Positions 25,183 to 32,567 of a stretch of DNA of 64,000 nt are shown one piece after another. Under the pieces are notes generated by a model, which saw only the letters and a program-made list of their open reading frames with translations, was not told where the DNA came from and did no database searches. This DNA is from a bacterium. GTDB taxonomy: Bacteria; Krumholzibacteriota; Krumholzibacteriia; LZORAL124-64-63. The stretch is taken from assembly GCA_016719645.1 (NCBI GenBank), contig JADJYS010000002.1:496001-560000 (forward strand), read 5' to 3'. The position numbers and the translations under genes were made by a program. Numbering within the stretch: position 1 is the first letter of the stretch; the number at the start of each line of letters is the position of its first letter.

Positions 25183-25197
25183 TGGTCCCGGGTTTGC
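25183..25197 (+). promoter_or_regulatory. sigma-54 promoter of flgM
   Basis: TGGTCCCGGGTTTGC keeps the essential GG and GC dinucleotides ten bases apart and the TTGC box, with two mismatches in the -24 box. It ends 51 bases before flgM. Confidence 0.6.
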
Positions 25198-25248
25198 TAA
25201 CCTCTGGTTCATCGTCGGGACAACGTCAACTCGTCGGGGAGGGTTCGG

Positions 25249-25617
25249 ATGGGCGCGAACAAGATCGAACGTCAGCTGATCTCGGACCCGCGCGTCCTGG
25301 CCCGCTTCCAGCAGACGCAGCGCGCGGAGTCCGAGGCCGAGGCCCGCAAGACCGAAGAGGTCAAGGCCGGGGAGGCCCGGCGACCGTCCGGGGAGAAGCT
25401 GGAGATCTCCGCGTCGGCCCACAAGGTGGCGGAAATGCGCTCGCTGGTCGAGGCCGGGCGCAGCCGCCTCGAGGCCGAGCCCGAGGTGCGGGCCGACCGC
25501 GTCGCCGAGGTGCGGCGGCGCCTGGATGCCGGCGTCTACGCCACGACCGAGGCCCGCCAGCGCACGGCCGAGCAGCTCTCGCCGGTCCTGCGGGACCTCT
25601 CCCGACTCCTGGACTGA
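25249..25617 (+). CDS. flgM: anti-sigma-28 factor FlgM
   Basis: 122 residues. The C-terminal half has the FlgM signature: GEKLEISASAHKVAEMRSLV, then DRVAEVRRRLDAGVYATTEA and AEQLSPVLRDLSRLLD (D-x-V-x-x-I-x-G-Y pattern). FlgM holds FliA inactive until it is exported through the finished hook. The N-terminal 45 residues are charged and probably unfolded, suiting export. GGGGAGGG precedes the ATG. It is followed, 144 bases later, by the sensor kinase. Confidence 0.85.
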   Translation: MGANKIERQLISDPRVLARFQQTQRAESEAEARKTEEVKAGEARRPSGEKLEISASAHKVAEMRSLVEAGRSRLEAEPEVRADRVAEVRRRLDAGVYATTEARQRTAEQLSPVLRDLSRLLD

Positions 25618-25761
25618 CCCGCCCGTCCCCATCCCCGCCGCGATTCCCCGCCTGGTGCGGGTGATTTTTCCTTGCCGCAGGTGGTCGGAAATCTTACGCT
25701 GCATCCCGTCCTGGCCGGTTCGCGGCCGTCGACGAGTGTCCTCCCTGATCGGCCAGGTCGC

Positions 25762-28023
25762 ATGACGCCCGCGCCACCCTCCCAGCCCGGCAGTGCGAAC
25801 GACGGCGTTCCGGCGCCCACCGACCTGCTGTTGGTCGTGGCGGGACGCGCTGCCTGGGACGGTCCCTGGCTGCCCGTTAAGCCGGTCTGCACGCCGGACA
25901 CGACGCCGGCGGCCGTGCGCCGCCTGCTCGGCGCCGACCCCGCCGCGCTGATCCTGCTCGCGCCCTCGGCCGCGACGCCGGCCGCCGATCCCGACCTCGT
26001 GGCCGCGCTGCGCCGGGAATTGCCGGATTGCGAGCTGGTCCTGGTCTACGGCGACCGCGGCGCGATCGATCCGGAGGCGGACGCGCTGGCGGCCTGCTAC
26101 CGGGCCGGCCTCCACGACGCCGTTTCCCTGCGCGCGACGCCCGACGTCTGGCGCCGCCAGCTCGCGCGGGCCGTCGAGCGCGGCGCGCGCCGCCTGGAGT
26201 CCGGGCAGCTCGCCCAGCAGCAGCTGGCCGCCAGCCGCCGCCTCAAGCAGCACCACAAGCGGCTCCAGGACGACCTGACCCGCGCCGGCGCCGACCTCGC
26301 GGATTCCCATCTGCGGCTCGAGCAGGCGAACCTCGACCTGAACCGGCACATGAACCAGCTCGCGCTGCTCTACAGCTTCGGGCGCGAGCTGAGCACGGCC
26401 CGCAACTGGGACCGGACGCTGGAGTCCATCCTCAAGACGCTGGCCGGTTTCATCGGCGCCGACGGCGCGGCCCTGGTGCTGCGACCCGGCCCGGACGCGC
26501 CCTTCGCCCCCCGCCAGATCTACCGGTGGGACGACCCGGCCTGGGAGCGGGTGCTGGACCGCCTCGAGCGCGAGCAGGAGGACGGGGACCCCGACGGCCT
26601 GCTCGTGCTGCGGACCGGCGATGCCGGTCCGACGGTGACGGCCCTGCCCCTGGACCACATGCGGCGGCGCCTGGGCTACCTGCTGCTGCTCGGCTACGCC
26701 CCGGACGAGCCGGAGGCCGGCGCGGTGCCCGCCTTCCTGCGCACGGTGCAGGTCATCCTGGCCGAGGAGGTGGCGTCGGCCCAGATCCTGGACCGCATGC
26801 GCGAACTGGGCGCCTTCAACTCCCGCGTGCTCGAGACGGTCCAGAACGGCATCTGGGTCCTGGACGAGTCGGGCGCCACGGTCTACTGCAACCGCACGGC
26901 CCGCGAGTTCCTGACCGGCGTGCCCGAGGCGGCGCGCATCGTGGCGGAGCCCGACTACGGGATCGGGCGCGGCCGGGCCGCCGGCGGGGAGCGGGCGGCG
27001 GCGGGTTTCTTCCGCCGCGACGCCTTCCGCCTCGAGGACCTGCCCGAGCTCTGCCTCGACGCCCGGCTGCGCCTGGACCCTGGCGAGGGGACGGTGCTGT
27101 CCCGCCTGGCCGGCGAGGGCGGCGAGACCTTCCGCGCCGAGGGGCGGCTCCTGCGGGCCGGCGACGAGTCCCTGCCCGTGCTCGTGCAGTCCAGCGCCAT
27201 GCGCGGCCGCACGCCGGGCGAGACCTGGCTCGTGGTCGTGCTCGAGGACCTGCGCCCGGCCCGGCGCCTGGCGGCCGAGACGCGGCGCGCCGACGCCCTG
27301 CAGGGGCTGGTCGAGATGTCGGCCACCCTGGCCCACGAGATCCGCAACCCGCTGATGGGCCTCAGCGCCCAGGCGGAGCTGCTGGCCGACAGCCTCGGCG
27401 CCGACGACCGCCGCCGCCGCTACCTCGACGTGATCACCGGCGAGGTGGACCGCATCAACGCCACCATCACGCGCATGCTGAACTACGTGCGCCCCTACGA
27501 GCCCGACCTGGCGCGCGTCGACCTCGCGCCCCTGGTGCGCGACTGCCTGCAGCTCGCCGAGGCGCGGGCCCGGCAGGCCGGCGTCGCCCTGGCCGCCGAC
27601 CTGCCCGAGGCGCCGGTCGTCCTGGAAGCCGACGGCGCGCAGCTCGTCCAGGTGCTGCTGAACCTGCTGCTCAACGCCCTGGACGCCGCGCCCGCCGGCA
27701 GCGAGGTCGTGCTCGAGCTCGAGGGCGTCGCGCCGCGCGAGCTGGTCGATGCCGACACCGGCGCCTCGCGCGTGGCCCCGGCCTGCCGCCTGGCGGTGCG
27801 GGACCGCGGCCCCGGCTTCGCGCCGGCGGACCTCGACAAGCTGTTCCGCCCCTTCTTCACGACCAAGAGCGCCGGCACCGGGCTCGGCCTCTCGCTCTGC
27901 CGCAAGATCGTCGCGGCCCACCGCGGCGCGATCGGGGCCCGCCGCGAGGGCGGCGACACCGTGTTCGAGATCCTCCTGCCGGCCGACGCCGGCGCCCAGG
28001 CCCGAGAACAGGAGTCGACATGA
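25762..28023 (+). CDS. flagellar sensor histidine kinase (FleS/FlrB-like)
   Basis: 753 residues from ATG 25762, no membrane segments, so cytoplasmic. Order: a degenerate receiver-like domain (about 15-135) without an obvious phosphoacceptor; a coiled coil (about 150-210); a GAF-like domain (about 215-350); a PAS-like domain (about 355-480); the dimerisation/phosphoacceptor helix with LAHEIRNPLMGLSAQAELLA (His525); and the ATPase domain with NALDAAP, RDRGPGFAPADLDKLFRPFF and GTGLGLSLCRKIV. NtrB-class kinases with this layout pair with sigma-54 activators. Its stop overlaps the regulator start as ATGA. The input signal is unknown; in other species FlgS/FleS senses export-apparatus completion. 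Confidence 0.9.
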   Translation: MTPAPPSQPGSANDGVPAPTDLLLVVAGRAAWDGPWLPVKPVCTPDTTPAAVRRLLGADPAALILLAPSAATPAADPDLVAALRRELPDCELVLVYGDRGAIDPEADALAACYRAGLHDAVSLRATPDVWRRQLARAVERGARRLESGQLAQQQLAASRRLKQHHKRLQDDLTRAGADLADSHLRLEQANLDLNRHMNQLALLYSFGRELSTARNWDRTLESILKTLAGFIGADGAALVLRPGPDAPFAPRQIYRWDDPAWERVLDRLEREQEDGDPDGLLVLRTGDAGPTVTALPLDHMRRRLGYLLLLGYAPDEPEAGAVPAFLRTVQVILAEEVASAQILDRMRELGAFNSRVLETVQNGIWVLDESGATVYCNRTAREFLTGVPEAARIVAEPDYGIGRGRAAGGERAAAGFFRRDAFRLEDLPELCLDARLRLDPGEGTVLSRLAGEGGETFRAEGRLLRAGDESLPVLVQSSAMRGRTPGETWLVVVLEDLRPARRLAAETRRADALQGLVEMSATLAHEIRNPLMGLSAQAELLADSLGADDRRRRYLDVITGEVDRINATITRMLNYVRPYEPDLARVDLAPLVRDCLQLAEARARQAGVALAADLPEAPVVLEADGAQLVQVLLNLLLNALDAAPAGSEVVLELEGVAPRELVDADTGASRVAPACRLAVRDRGPGFAPADLDKLFRPFFTTKSAGTGLGLSLCRKIVAAHRGAIGARREGGDTVFEILLPADAGAQAREQEST

Positions 28024-29459
28024 GCCACAGGATCCTGATCGTGGACGACGAGGCCGCCATCCGCATGTCCGTGGCCGAGGCTCTGGCCGCCGACGGTTTC
28101 GCGACCGAGACGGCCGAGACGGGGGAGGAGGCCCTGGCGCGCCTGCACGGCGGCGGCTTCGACCTGGTGGTCACCGACCTCAAGATGCCCAACGTGTCCG
28201 GCCTCGAGCTGCTGCAGGCGCTGCGCAACACGGGCCGCGCCACGCCGGTCCTGATGATGACGGCCTACGGCGACGTCGACACGGCCGTGGAGTGCATGCG
28301 CCTGGGCGCCTACGACTTCATCCAGAAGCCTTTCAAGCTGAGCGTCATGCGCAAGCAGGTCGCCGCGGCCCTCAAGGCGACCCGCGTCCGCGACGCGGCC
28401 GAGCCGGCGCCCGACGCGCCCGCCCCGCGCCCGCGCCGCGCCGCGGCGGCGCACGTCGGCAGCACCTACTACATGGACATGATCCGGGCCTGCCCCGGCC
28501 TGCGGCGCATCGCCGACCTGCTGGAGAAGGTCGGCCAGAGCCGCGCCGGCAACGACACCTCGATCCTGATCCGCGGCGAGTCGGGCAGCGGCAAGGAGAT
28601 CGTCGCCCGCGCCATCCACGAGACGAGCGACAACGCGCGCGAGCCCTTCATGGAGATCAACTGCGCGGCCGTGCCCGAGACCCTGCTCGAGAGCGAGCTG
28701 ATGGGCCACGAGAAGGGCGCCTTCACCGACGCCAAGGCGCGCAAGGAGGGCCTGTTCGAGCTCGCCGCCAACGGCACCATCTTCCTGGACGAGATCGGCG
28801 AGATGGGCTTCCTGCTGCAGAGCCGCCTGCTGCGCGTCATCGAGAACCGGACCTTCCGCCGCGTGGGCGGCAAGGACGAGCAGCAGGTCCACGCCCGGGT
28901 GGTGGCCGCCACCAACCGCGACCTCGAGGCCGCCATCCGCGAGGGCGCCTTCCGCAACGACCTCTACTACCGCCTCCAGGTGGTGGAAGTGGACATCCCG
29001 CCGCTGCGCGAGCGGCCCGACGACGTCGGCGTGCTGCTGGGCCACTTCGTCCGCGAGTTCAACACCAGCCTCGGCCTCGCCGCGGCCGCGCCGGACCCGG
29101 CGCTGGTGGCGGTGCTGCAGCGCTACCCCTGGCCCGGCAACGTGCGCGAGATGCGCAACGTGCTCAAGCGCATCATGATCCTGGAGGAGCCGGCGGAGCT
29201 GCGGGCGGAGCACTTCCCCTCCCACATCATCGACGGCCGCGACCCGCGCACGGTGGCCGGGGCGACCTACGGCCCCGACGCCGGCCTGGTCACCCTGGCG
29301 GAGGTCGAGCAGCGCCAGATCCTCTACACGCTCGAGAAGACCGGCAACAACAAGTCGCAGGCGGCGCGGACGCTCGGGATCTCGCGGCAGACGCTGCGGG
29401 AGAAGCTGAAGCAGTACGGCGACCCGCACGACGACCTCTCCGAAGAAGCCGAGTCGTAG
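28020..29459 (+). CDS. sigma-54-dependent response regulator (FleR/FlrC-like)
   Basis: 479 residues. Receiver domain 1-120 with Asp10/Glu11, phosphoacceptor Asp53 (VVTDLKMP) and Lys103; AAA+ domain about 147-390 with Walker A GESGSGKE (186-193), Walker B LFLDEIGEM-like IFLDEIGEM, and NDLYYRLQVVEVDIPPLRER; a Fis-type helix-turn-helix at the end (NNKSQAARTLGISRQTLREK). The sigma-54 contact loop reads GAFTDA (233-238) instead of GAFTGA. Cognate partner of the upstream kinase. Predicted to switch on late sigma-54 promoters for rod, hook and export genes. Confidence 0.92.
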   Translation: MSHRILIVDDEAAIRMSVAEALAADGFATETAETGEEALARLHGGGFDLVVTDLKMPNVSGLELLQALRNTGRATPVLMMTAYGDVDTAVECMRLGAYDFIQKPFKLSVMRKQVAAALKATRVRDAAEPAPDAPAPRPRRAAAAHVGSTYYMDMIRACPGLRRIADLLEKVGQSRAGNDTSILIRGESGSGKEIVARAIHETSDNAREPFMEINCAAVPETLLESELMGHEKGAFTDAKARKEGLFELAANGTIFLDEIGEMGFLLQSRLLRVIENRTFRRVGGKDEQQVHARVVAATNRDLEAAIREGAFRNDLYYRLQVVEVDIPPLRERPDDVGVLLGHFVREFNTSLGLAAAAPDPALVAVLQRYPWPGNVREMRNVLKRIMILEEPAELRAEHFPSHIIDGRDPRTVAGATYGPDAGLVTLAEVEQRQILYTLEKTGNNKSQAARTLGISRQTLREKLKQYGDPHDDLSEEAES

Positions 29460-29460
29460 A

Positions 29461-29602
29461 CTCGGGTCCGCACATCCTGCCGAGACAGGGGACGCGCTCC
29501 GGGCACCTCGTGTGCCCGGAGCGCTTGGCCTTCCGGCCCCTTCGCCATCCTGGCTGCGGGGCCTCCAGGACACCCCTGTCTCGGCAGGATGTGCGGCCCG
29601 AG
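29461..29602. repeat. palindromic intergenic repeat, copy 2
   Basis: Begins two bases after the regulator stop codon. Long inverted arms: CTCGGG at 29461-29466 pairs with CCCGAG at 29597-29602; 29468-29491 (CCGCACATCCTGCCGAGACA plus GGGG) pairs perfectly with 29573-29596. The inner hairpin CTCCGGGCAC...GTGCCCGGAG is shared with copy 1. The outer six-base arms are not shared, suggesting either local extension or a target palindrome. No T-run. Confidence 0.9.
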
Positions 29603-29645
29603 TCTCATGGCAGCAGAAGAGGGACGATTTCGTTGGCGGATACGA

Positions 29646-29660
29646 AGGCATGACCCTTGC
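29646..29660 (+). promoter_or_regulatory. sigma-54 promoter of the flgB operon
   Basis: AGGCATGACCCTTGC retains GG/GC spacing and the full TTGC box with two changes in the -24 box, ending 48 bases before the first gene at 29709. Confidence 0.7.
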
Positions 29661-29708
29661 GACCGGGAGGTGGAAAGGCGTGGACCACCTTCCAGGAGCA
29701 CGAAAATC

Positions 29709-30764
29709 ATGCGCCGCCGCCCAATTCCCTTCCGAATCGTCGGTCCCCTGGTGTGGATCGCGTTCTTCTCCGTGCTGCCGCGGGGGCCGGCCCGGGCCGC
29801 CGACGGCCTGACGCCCCTGACGATCCTGGGGTACGGCTGCTGGGTGCAGGACCTGGCGGCGGCGGAGGCGGACAGCGTCCCGCTGCGGCTGTACCCGCTG
29901 GGCCGGTCGCCGCAGGAATCCCTGCTCCAGGGCCGCCCCGAGCGGCTGGCCGCGACGGTCCGCGAGTTGCGGGCGCGCGAGCGCGCGCTGACCGACGCCT
30001 GGGACGCCGCCCCCTACCGGACCGAGAGCTCGGCCGTGGCGGCGGCCCGCGGCTACCGCGACGTCGGCGAGTACGAGACGGCCCTGCAGTGGTACGGCAC
30101 CGCGCAGCAGGCCGCCGGCCTGGCGCTGCCCGTCGGCCCGCTCGCCCACGAGATGTTCGCCACGGCGGTGCTGTGGGGCGACTCCCTGCGCATCGACGAG
30201 CGCTTCCGCGACCTGATGGCGTCCGGCGACCTCGCCGCCAGCGAGGGCGCCGCCGTCGTCGCCTACCGGCATTACCTCACGCGCAACGACCACACGAGCC
30301 TGCGCCGCCTGCTCGCCCTGGCCTCCGGCCAGGCGGACCGGCTCACGCCCGCCCTGCTGTTCTGGCAGTCCTACTGCCTGGTGGCCGACGGCCGCCGCGC
30401 CGAATCGGTGCCGCTGCTGCTGCGGCTGGTCGCGGGCGCCGGTAGCGCTGCGGATCTGGAGTCCTGGCAGCGGGTCTGGGTGGTGCGCGCCTTGCCGGAC
30501 GGCCTGTACATGGCCGACGACAGCGGCGCCGCGGCCCTCCTCTACGGCATGCTGGCGGTCCAGCCAGCGGGCGAGGCGCCGCTGTGGGCCAGCTACCAGC
30601 TCGCCAACTTCGCGCTGCGCGACGGCGACTTCGCGGGCGCGGCGGAGCTCTACCGGCGCAGCGCCGGCGCGGCCCCGGTCGCGCCCTGGCAGTTGCGGGC
30701 CGTGGCCCTCGCCGGCACCGCCGACCAGCTCACCAGCGTGGGGAAAGGGGGGCGTGCGCCATGA
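29709..30764 (+). CDS. secreted tetratricopeptide-like protein heading the flgB operon
   Basis: 351 residues from ATG 29709 (GGAG 12 bases upstream). An N-terminal hydrophobic segment (VGPLVWIAFFSVLPRGPARA) looks like a signal peptide or anchor. The rest is helical with tetratricopeptide-like units: RGYRDVGEYETALQWYGTAQ and YQLANFALRDGDFAGAAELY. It is the first gene behind the sigma-54 promoter and overlaps the next gene by four bases (ATGA), so it is almost surely co-regulated with flagellar structural genes. A periplasmic scaffold or disk component is possible; no named family was recognised. Confidence 0.75.
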   Translation: MRRRPIPFRIVGPLVWIAFFSVLPRGPARAADGLTPLTILGYGCWVQDLAAAEADSVPLRLYPLGRSPQESLLQGRPERLAATVRELRARERALTDAWDAAPYRTESSAVAAARGYRDVGEYETALQWYGTAQQAAGLALPVGPLAHEMFATAVLWGDSLRIDERFRDLMASGDLAASEGAAVVAYRHYLTRNDHTSLRRLLALASGQADRLTPALLFWQSYCLVADGRRAESVPLLLRLVAGAGSAADLESWQRVWVVRALPDGLYMADDSGAAALLYGMLAVQPAGEAPLWASYQLANFALRDGDFAGAAELYRRSAGAAPVAPWQLRAVALAGTADQLTSVGKGGRAP

Positions 30765-31159
30765 CGATGCAGCCGACAGCCGCCCTTGATCTCGCCGCCG
30801 TCCGGGAGTCGCCCGTGCCGGCCCTGTTGAAGCTCTACGCCAGGGAGCGGGAGCTGTACGTCGAGGTGCTGCAGCTCTCCCGCGAGCAGGCGGCCATGAT
30901 CCGGCGCGGCGAGAGCCTCGCCGCCGTGCGCCGCATCCTGGCCGCGAAACGGGACCGCCTGGACGAGGTGGCGCGCCTGGAGCGGCTGCTGGCCGCCCCC
31001 CGGCGCTCCTGGCAAGGCCGCCACCGCGGGGAGCGGCTGCCGGCGGCCGCCGATCTGCAGCAGGTGCTGCAGGATCTCGGGGGCCTCATCGAGGAGATCC
31101 TGATGGCCGAGGCGGAGAACGACCGGCTGTTCCTGGAGATGGCCCGGGGGGCTCTCTAG
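30761..31159 (+). CDS. FlgN-like helical export chaperone
   Basis: 132 residues, all-helical: LLKLYARERELYVEVLQLSR, then RGESLAAVRRILAAKRDRLD, and DLGGLIEEILMAEAENDRLF. This is the FlgN/FliT-type antiparallel helix pattern. A second FlgN-like gene (17355) precedes flgK, so this one may serve early rod/hook clients encoded just downstream (flgB, flgC, fliE). Family call is tentative. Confidence 0.55.
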   Translation: MTMQPTAALDLAAVRESPVPALLKLYARERELYVEVLQLSREQAAMIRRGESLAAVRRILAAKRDRLDEVARLERLLAAPRRSWQGRHRGERLPAAADLQQVLQDLGGLIEEILMAEAENDRLFLEMARGAL

Positions 31160-31248
31160 GCCGGACGGCGTCCGGGAACGGAACTTGATAGGGGATGCGG
31201 ACCCGGCGTTGCCGGGAACTCCATCCACGGGAGGCGGGCGTCAGCACC

Positions 31249-31662
31249 ATGATGTCGACCACGATCTTCGACCGGGCCCACCTCGGCGACCTGAAGAAGG
31301 CGCTGACCGTCTATTCCCGCCGCCAGCGGGTGGTCTCGGAGAACATCGCCAACGTGGAGACCCAGGGCTACCGGGCCCAGGAGTACCGCTTCGAGGACCT
31401 GCTGCGCAAGGCCGAGGGGCGCGCCCTCGCCGGGTCCCGGACCCACGACGCCCACCTGCCCGTGGGCCGGCGGAGCCTCGAGGACACCGAGGGCGAGGTC
31501 GCCGCGCAGGGCGGCGACTACGACAACGGCATCAACGACGTGGACGTGGATCGGGAGATGACCCGCCTGGCGACGACCGACCTGTCCTACCGCCTGGCGA
31601 CCCGGGTCCTGAGCATGAGGTACACGCAGCTGCGCGAGGCCATCGGCGGCCGCGTCCGCTAG
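31249..31662 (+). CDS. flgB: flagellar proximal rod protein FlgB
   Basis: 137 residues. VYSRRQRVVSENIANVETQG and YRAQEYRFEDLL, then the C-terminal DVDREMTRLATTDLSYRLAT, are FlgB signatures. Start ATG 31249 has GGAGGCGGG upstream. First structural gene of the flgB-flgC-fliE block. Confidence 0.96.
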   Translation: MMSTTIFDRAHLGDLKKALTVYSRRQRVVSENIANVETQGYRAQEYRFEDLLRKAEGRALAGSRTHDAHLPVGRRSLEDTEGEVAAQGGDYDNGINDVDVDREMTRLATTDLSYRLATRVLSMRYTQLREAIGGRVR

Positions 31663-31679
31663 CGTGAGGGGAGGGCGAC

Positions 31680-32189
31680 ATGAGCGACGGACTGTTCCGA
31701 TCCATCCACATCAGCGGCACCGGCCTGTCCGGCATGCGCACGAAAATGGACACGGTCGCCAAGAATCTTGCCAATGCCGAGACCACCCGCACCGCCGACG
31801 GCACGCCGTACCGGCGCGAGCGGGTCGTCTTCGAGCAGACCCTGGCCGAGCGCCTGGGCGCCCGGGCGCTGCCGGCGCCCGAGCAGCGGGGGGCCGGCGG
31901 CCTGTCCCGTACCCACCGCGCCCACCTCGCCGGGGCCGACGCCTCCGGCGGCGGGCTCATGCCGCGGGGGGTCGAGACCGAGGTCGAGGTGTCGCCGGAC
32001 TCGTCGGAGTTCAAGGTCGTCTACGACCCCGGGCATCCGGACGCGGACCAGGACGGCTACGTGCTGATGCCCAACGTCAACGTCATCACCGAGATGGTGG
32101 ACATGATCACGGCGAGCCGCGCCTACGAGGCGAACGTCTCGGCGGTGCAGACCGCCAAGGACATGTTCGGCAAGGCTCTGGACATCTGA
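31680..32189 (+). CDS. flgC: flagellar proximal rod protein FlgC
   Basis: 169 residues: SIHISGTGLSGMRTKMDTVA, NLANAETTRTADGTPYRRER, and C-terminal YVLMPNVNVITEMVDMITAS then RAYEANVSAVQTAKDMFGKA. Slightly longer than the 135-140-residue norm because of an extra loop (about 60-95). Behind GAGGGGAGGGCGAC. Confidence 0.97.
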   Translation: MSDGLFRSIHISGTGLSGMRTKMDTVAKNLANAETTRTADGTPYRRERVVFEQTLAERLGARALPAPEQRGAGGLSRTHRAHLAGADASGGGLMPRGVETEVEVSPDSSEFKVVYDPGHPDADQDGYVLMPNVNVITEMVDMITASRAYEANVSAVQTAKDMFGKALDI

Positions 32190-32203
32190 CCGGGGGGAAC
32201 GAT

Positions 32204-32512
32204 GTGGCCATCACCAGCTTGAGGATGCCGGGAACGATCGACCCGCGCCTGGCCTACGGGGGCGCGGCGGCGGCCCCGCCGGCCACCGGCGGCGCCAGCT
32301 TCGCCGAGGCGCTGAAGAGCGCCGTCCAGTCGGTGGACCGCGCCCAGACGCACCGCAACGACATGGTCGAGGGCGCCGTCACCGGCCAGGTGGGCGAGGT
32401 GCACGACGTCATGGTCGCGGCGGAGGAGGCCCAGCTGGCCTTCGAACTGATGCTCGAGGTGCGCAACCGCCTGCTGGAGAGCTACCAGCAGGTCATGCAG
32501 ATGCAGATGTGA
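32204..32512 (+). CDS. fliE: MS-ring/rod adapter FliE
   Basis: 102 residues from GTG 32204. The nearby ATG at 32202 is out of frame and gives only six residues, so GTG is the start, with GGGGGGAA upstream. ASFAEALKSAVQSVDRAQTH and EVHDVMVAAEEAQLAFELML with EVRNRLLESYQQVMQMQM are the FliE pattern. It seeds rod assembly on FliF. Confidence 0.93.
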   Translation: MAITSLRMPGTIDPRLAYGGAAAAPPATGGASFAEALKSAVQSVDRAQTHRNDMVEGAVTGQVGEVHDVMVAAEEAQLAFELMLEVRNRLLESYQQVMQMQM

Positions 32513-32567
32513 TCGGGTCGACGACACCGCGCCGCGGCGGCGCTCACGGAGGAGCTGAGGACGCGTC

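Larger units (their letters stand above)
24854..25248. other. divergent fliC-flgM regulatory region
   Basis: 395 bases with no gene. It holds a sigma-28-like site facing fliC, plus sigma-28-like and sigma-54 sites facing flgM, and an AT-rich patch around 25085-25120 that stands out against the GC-rich surroundings. The fliC leader is about 145 bases long if the sigma-28 site is used, leaving room for CsrA/FliW control. Confidence 0.6.
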
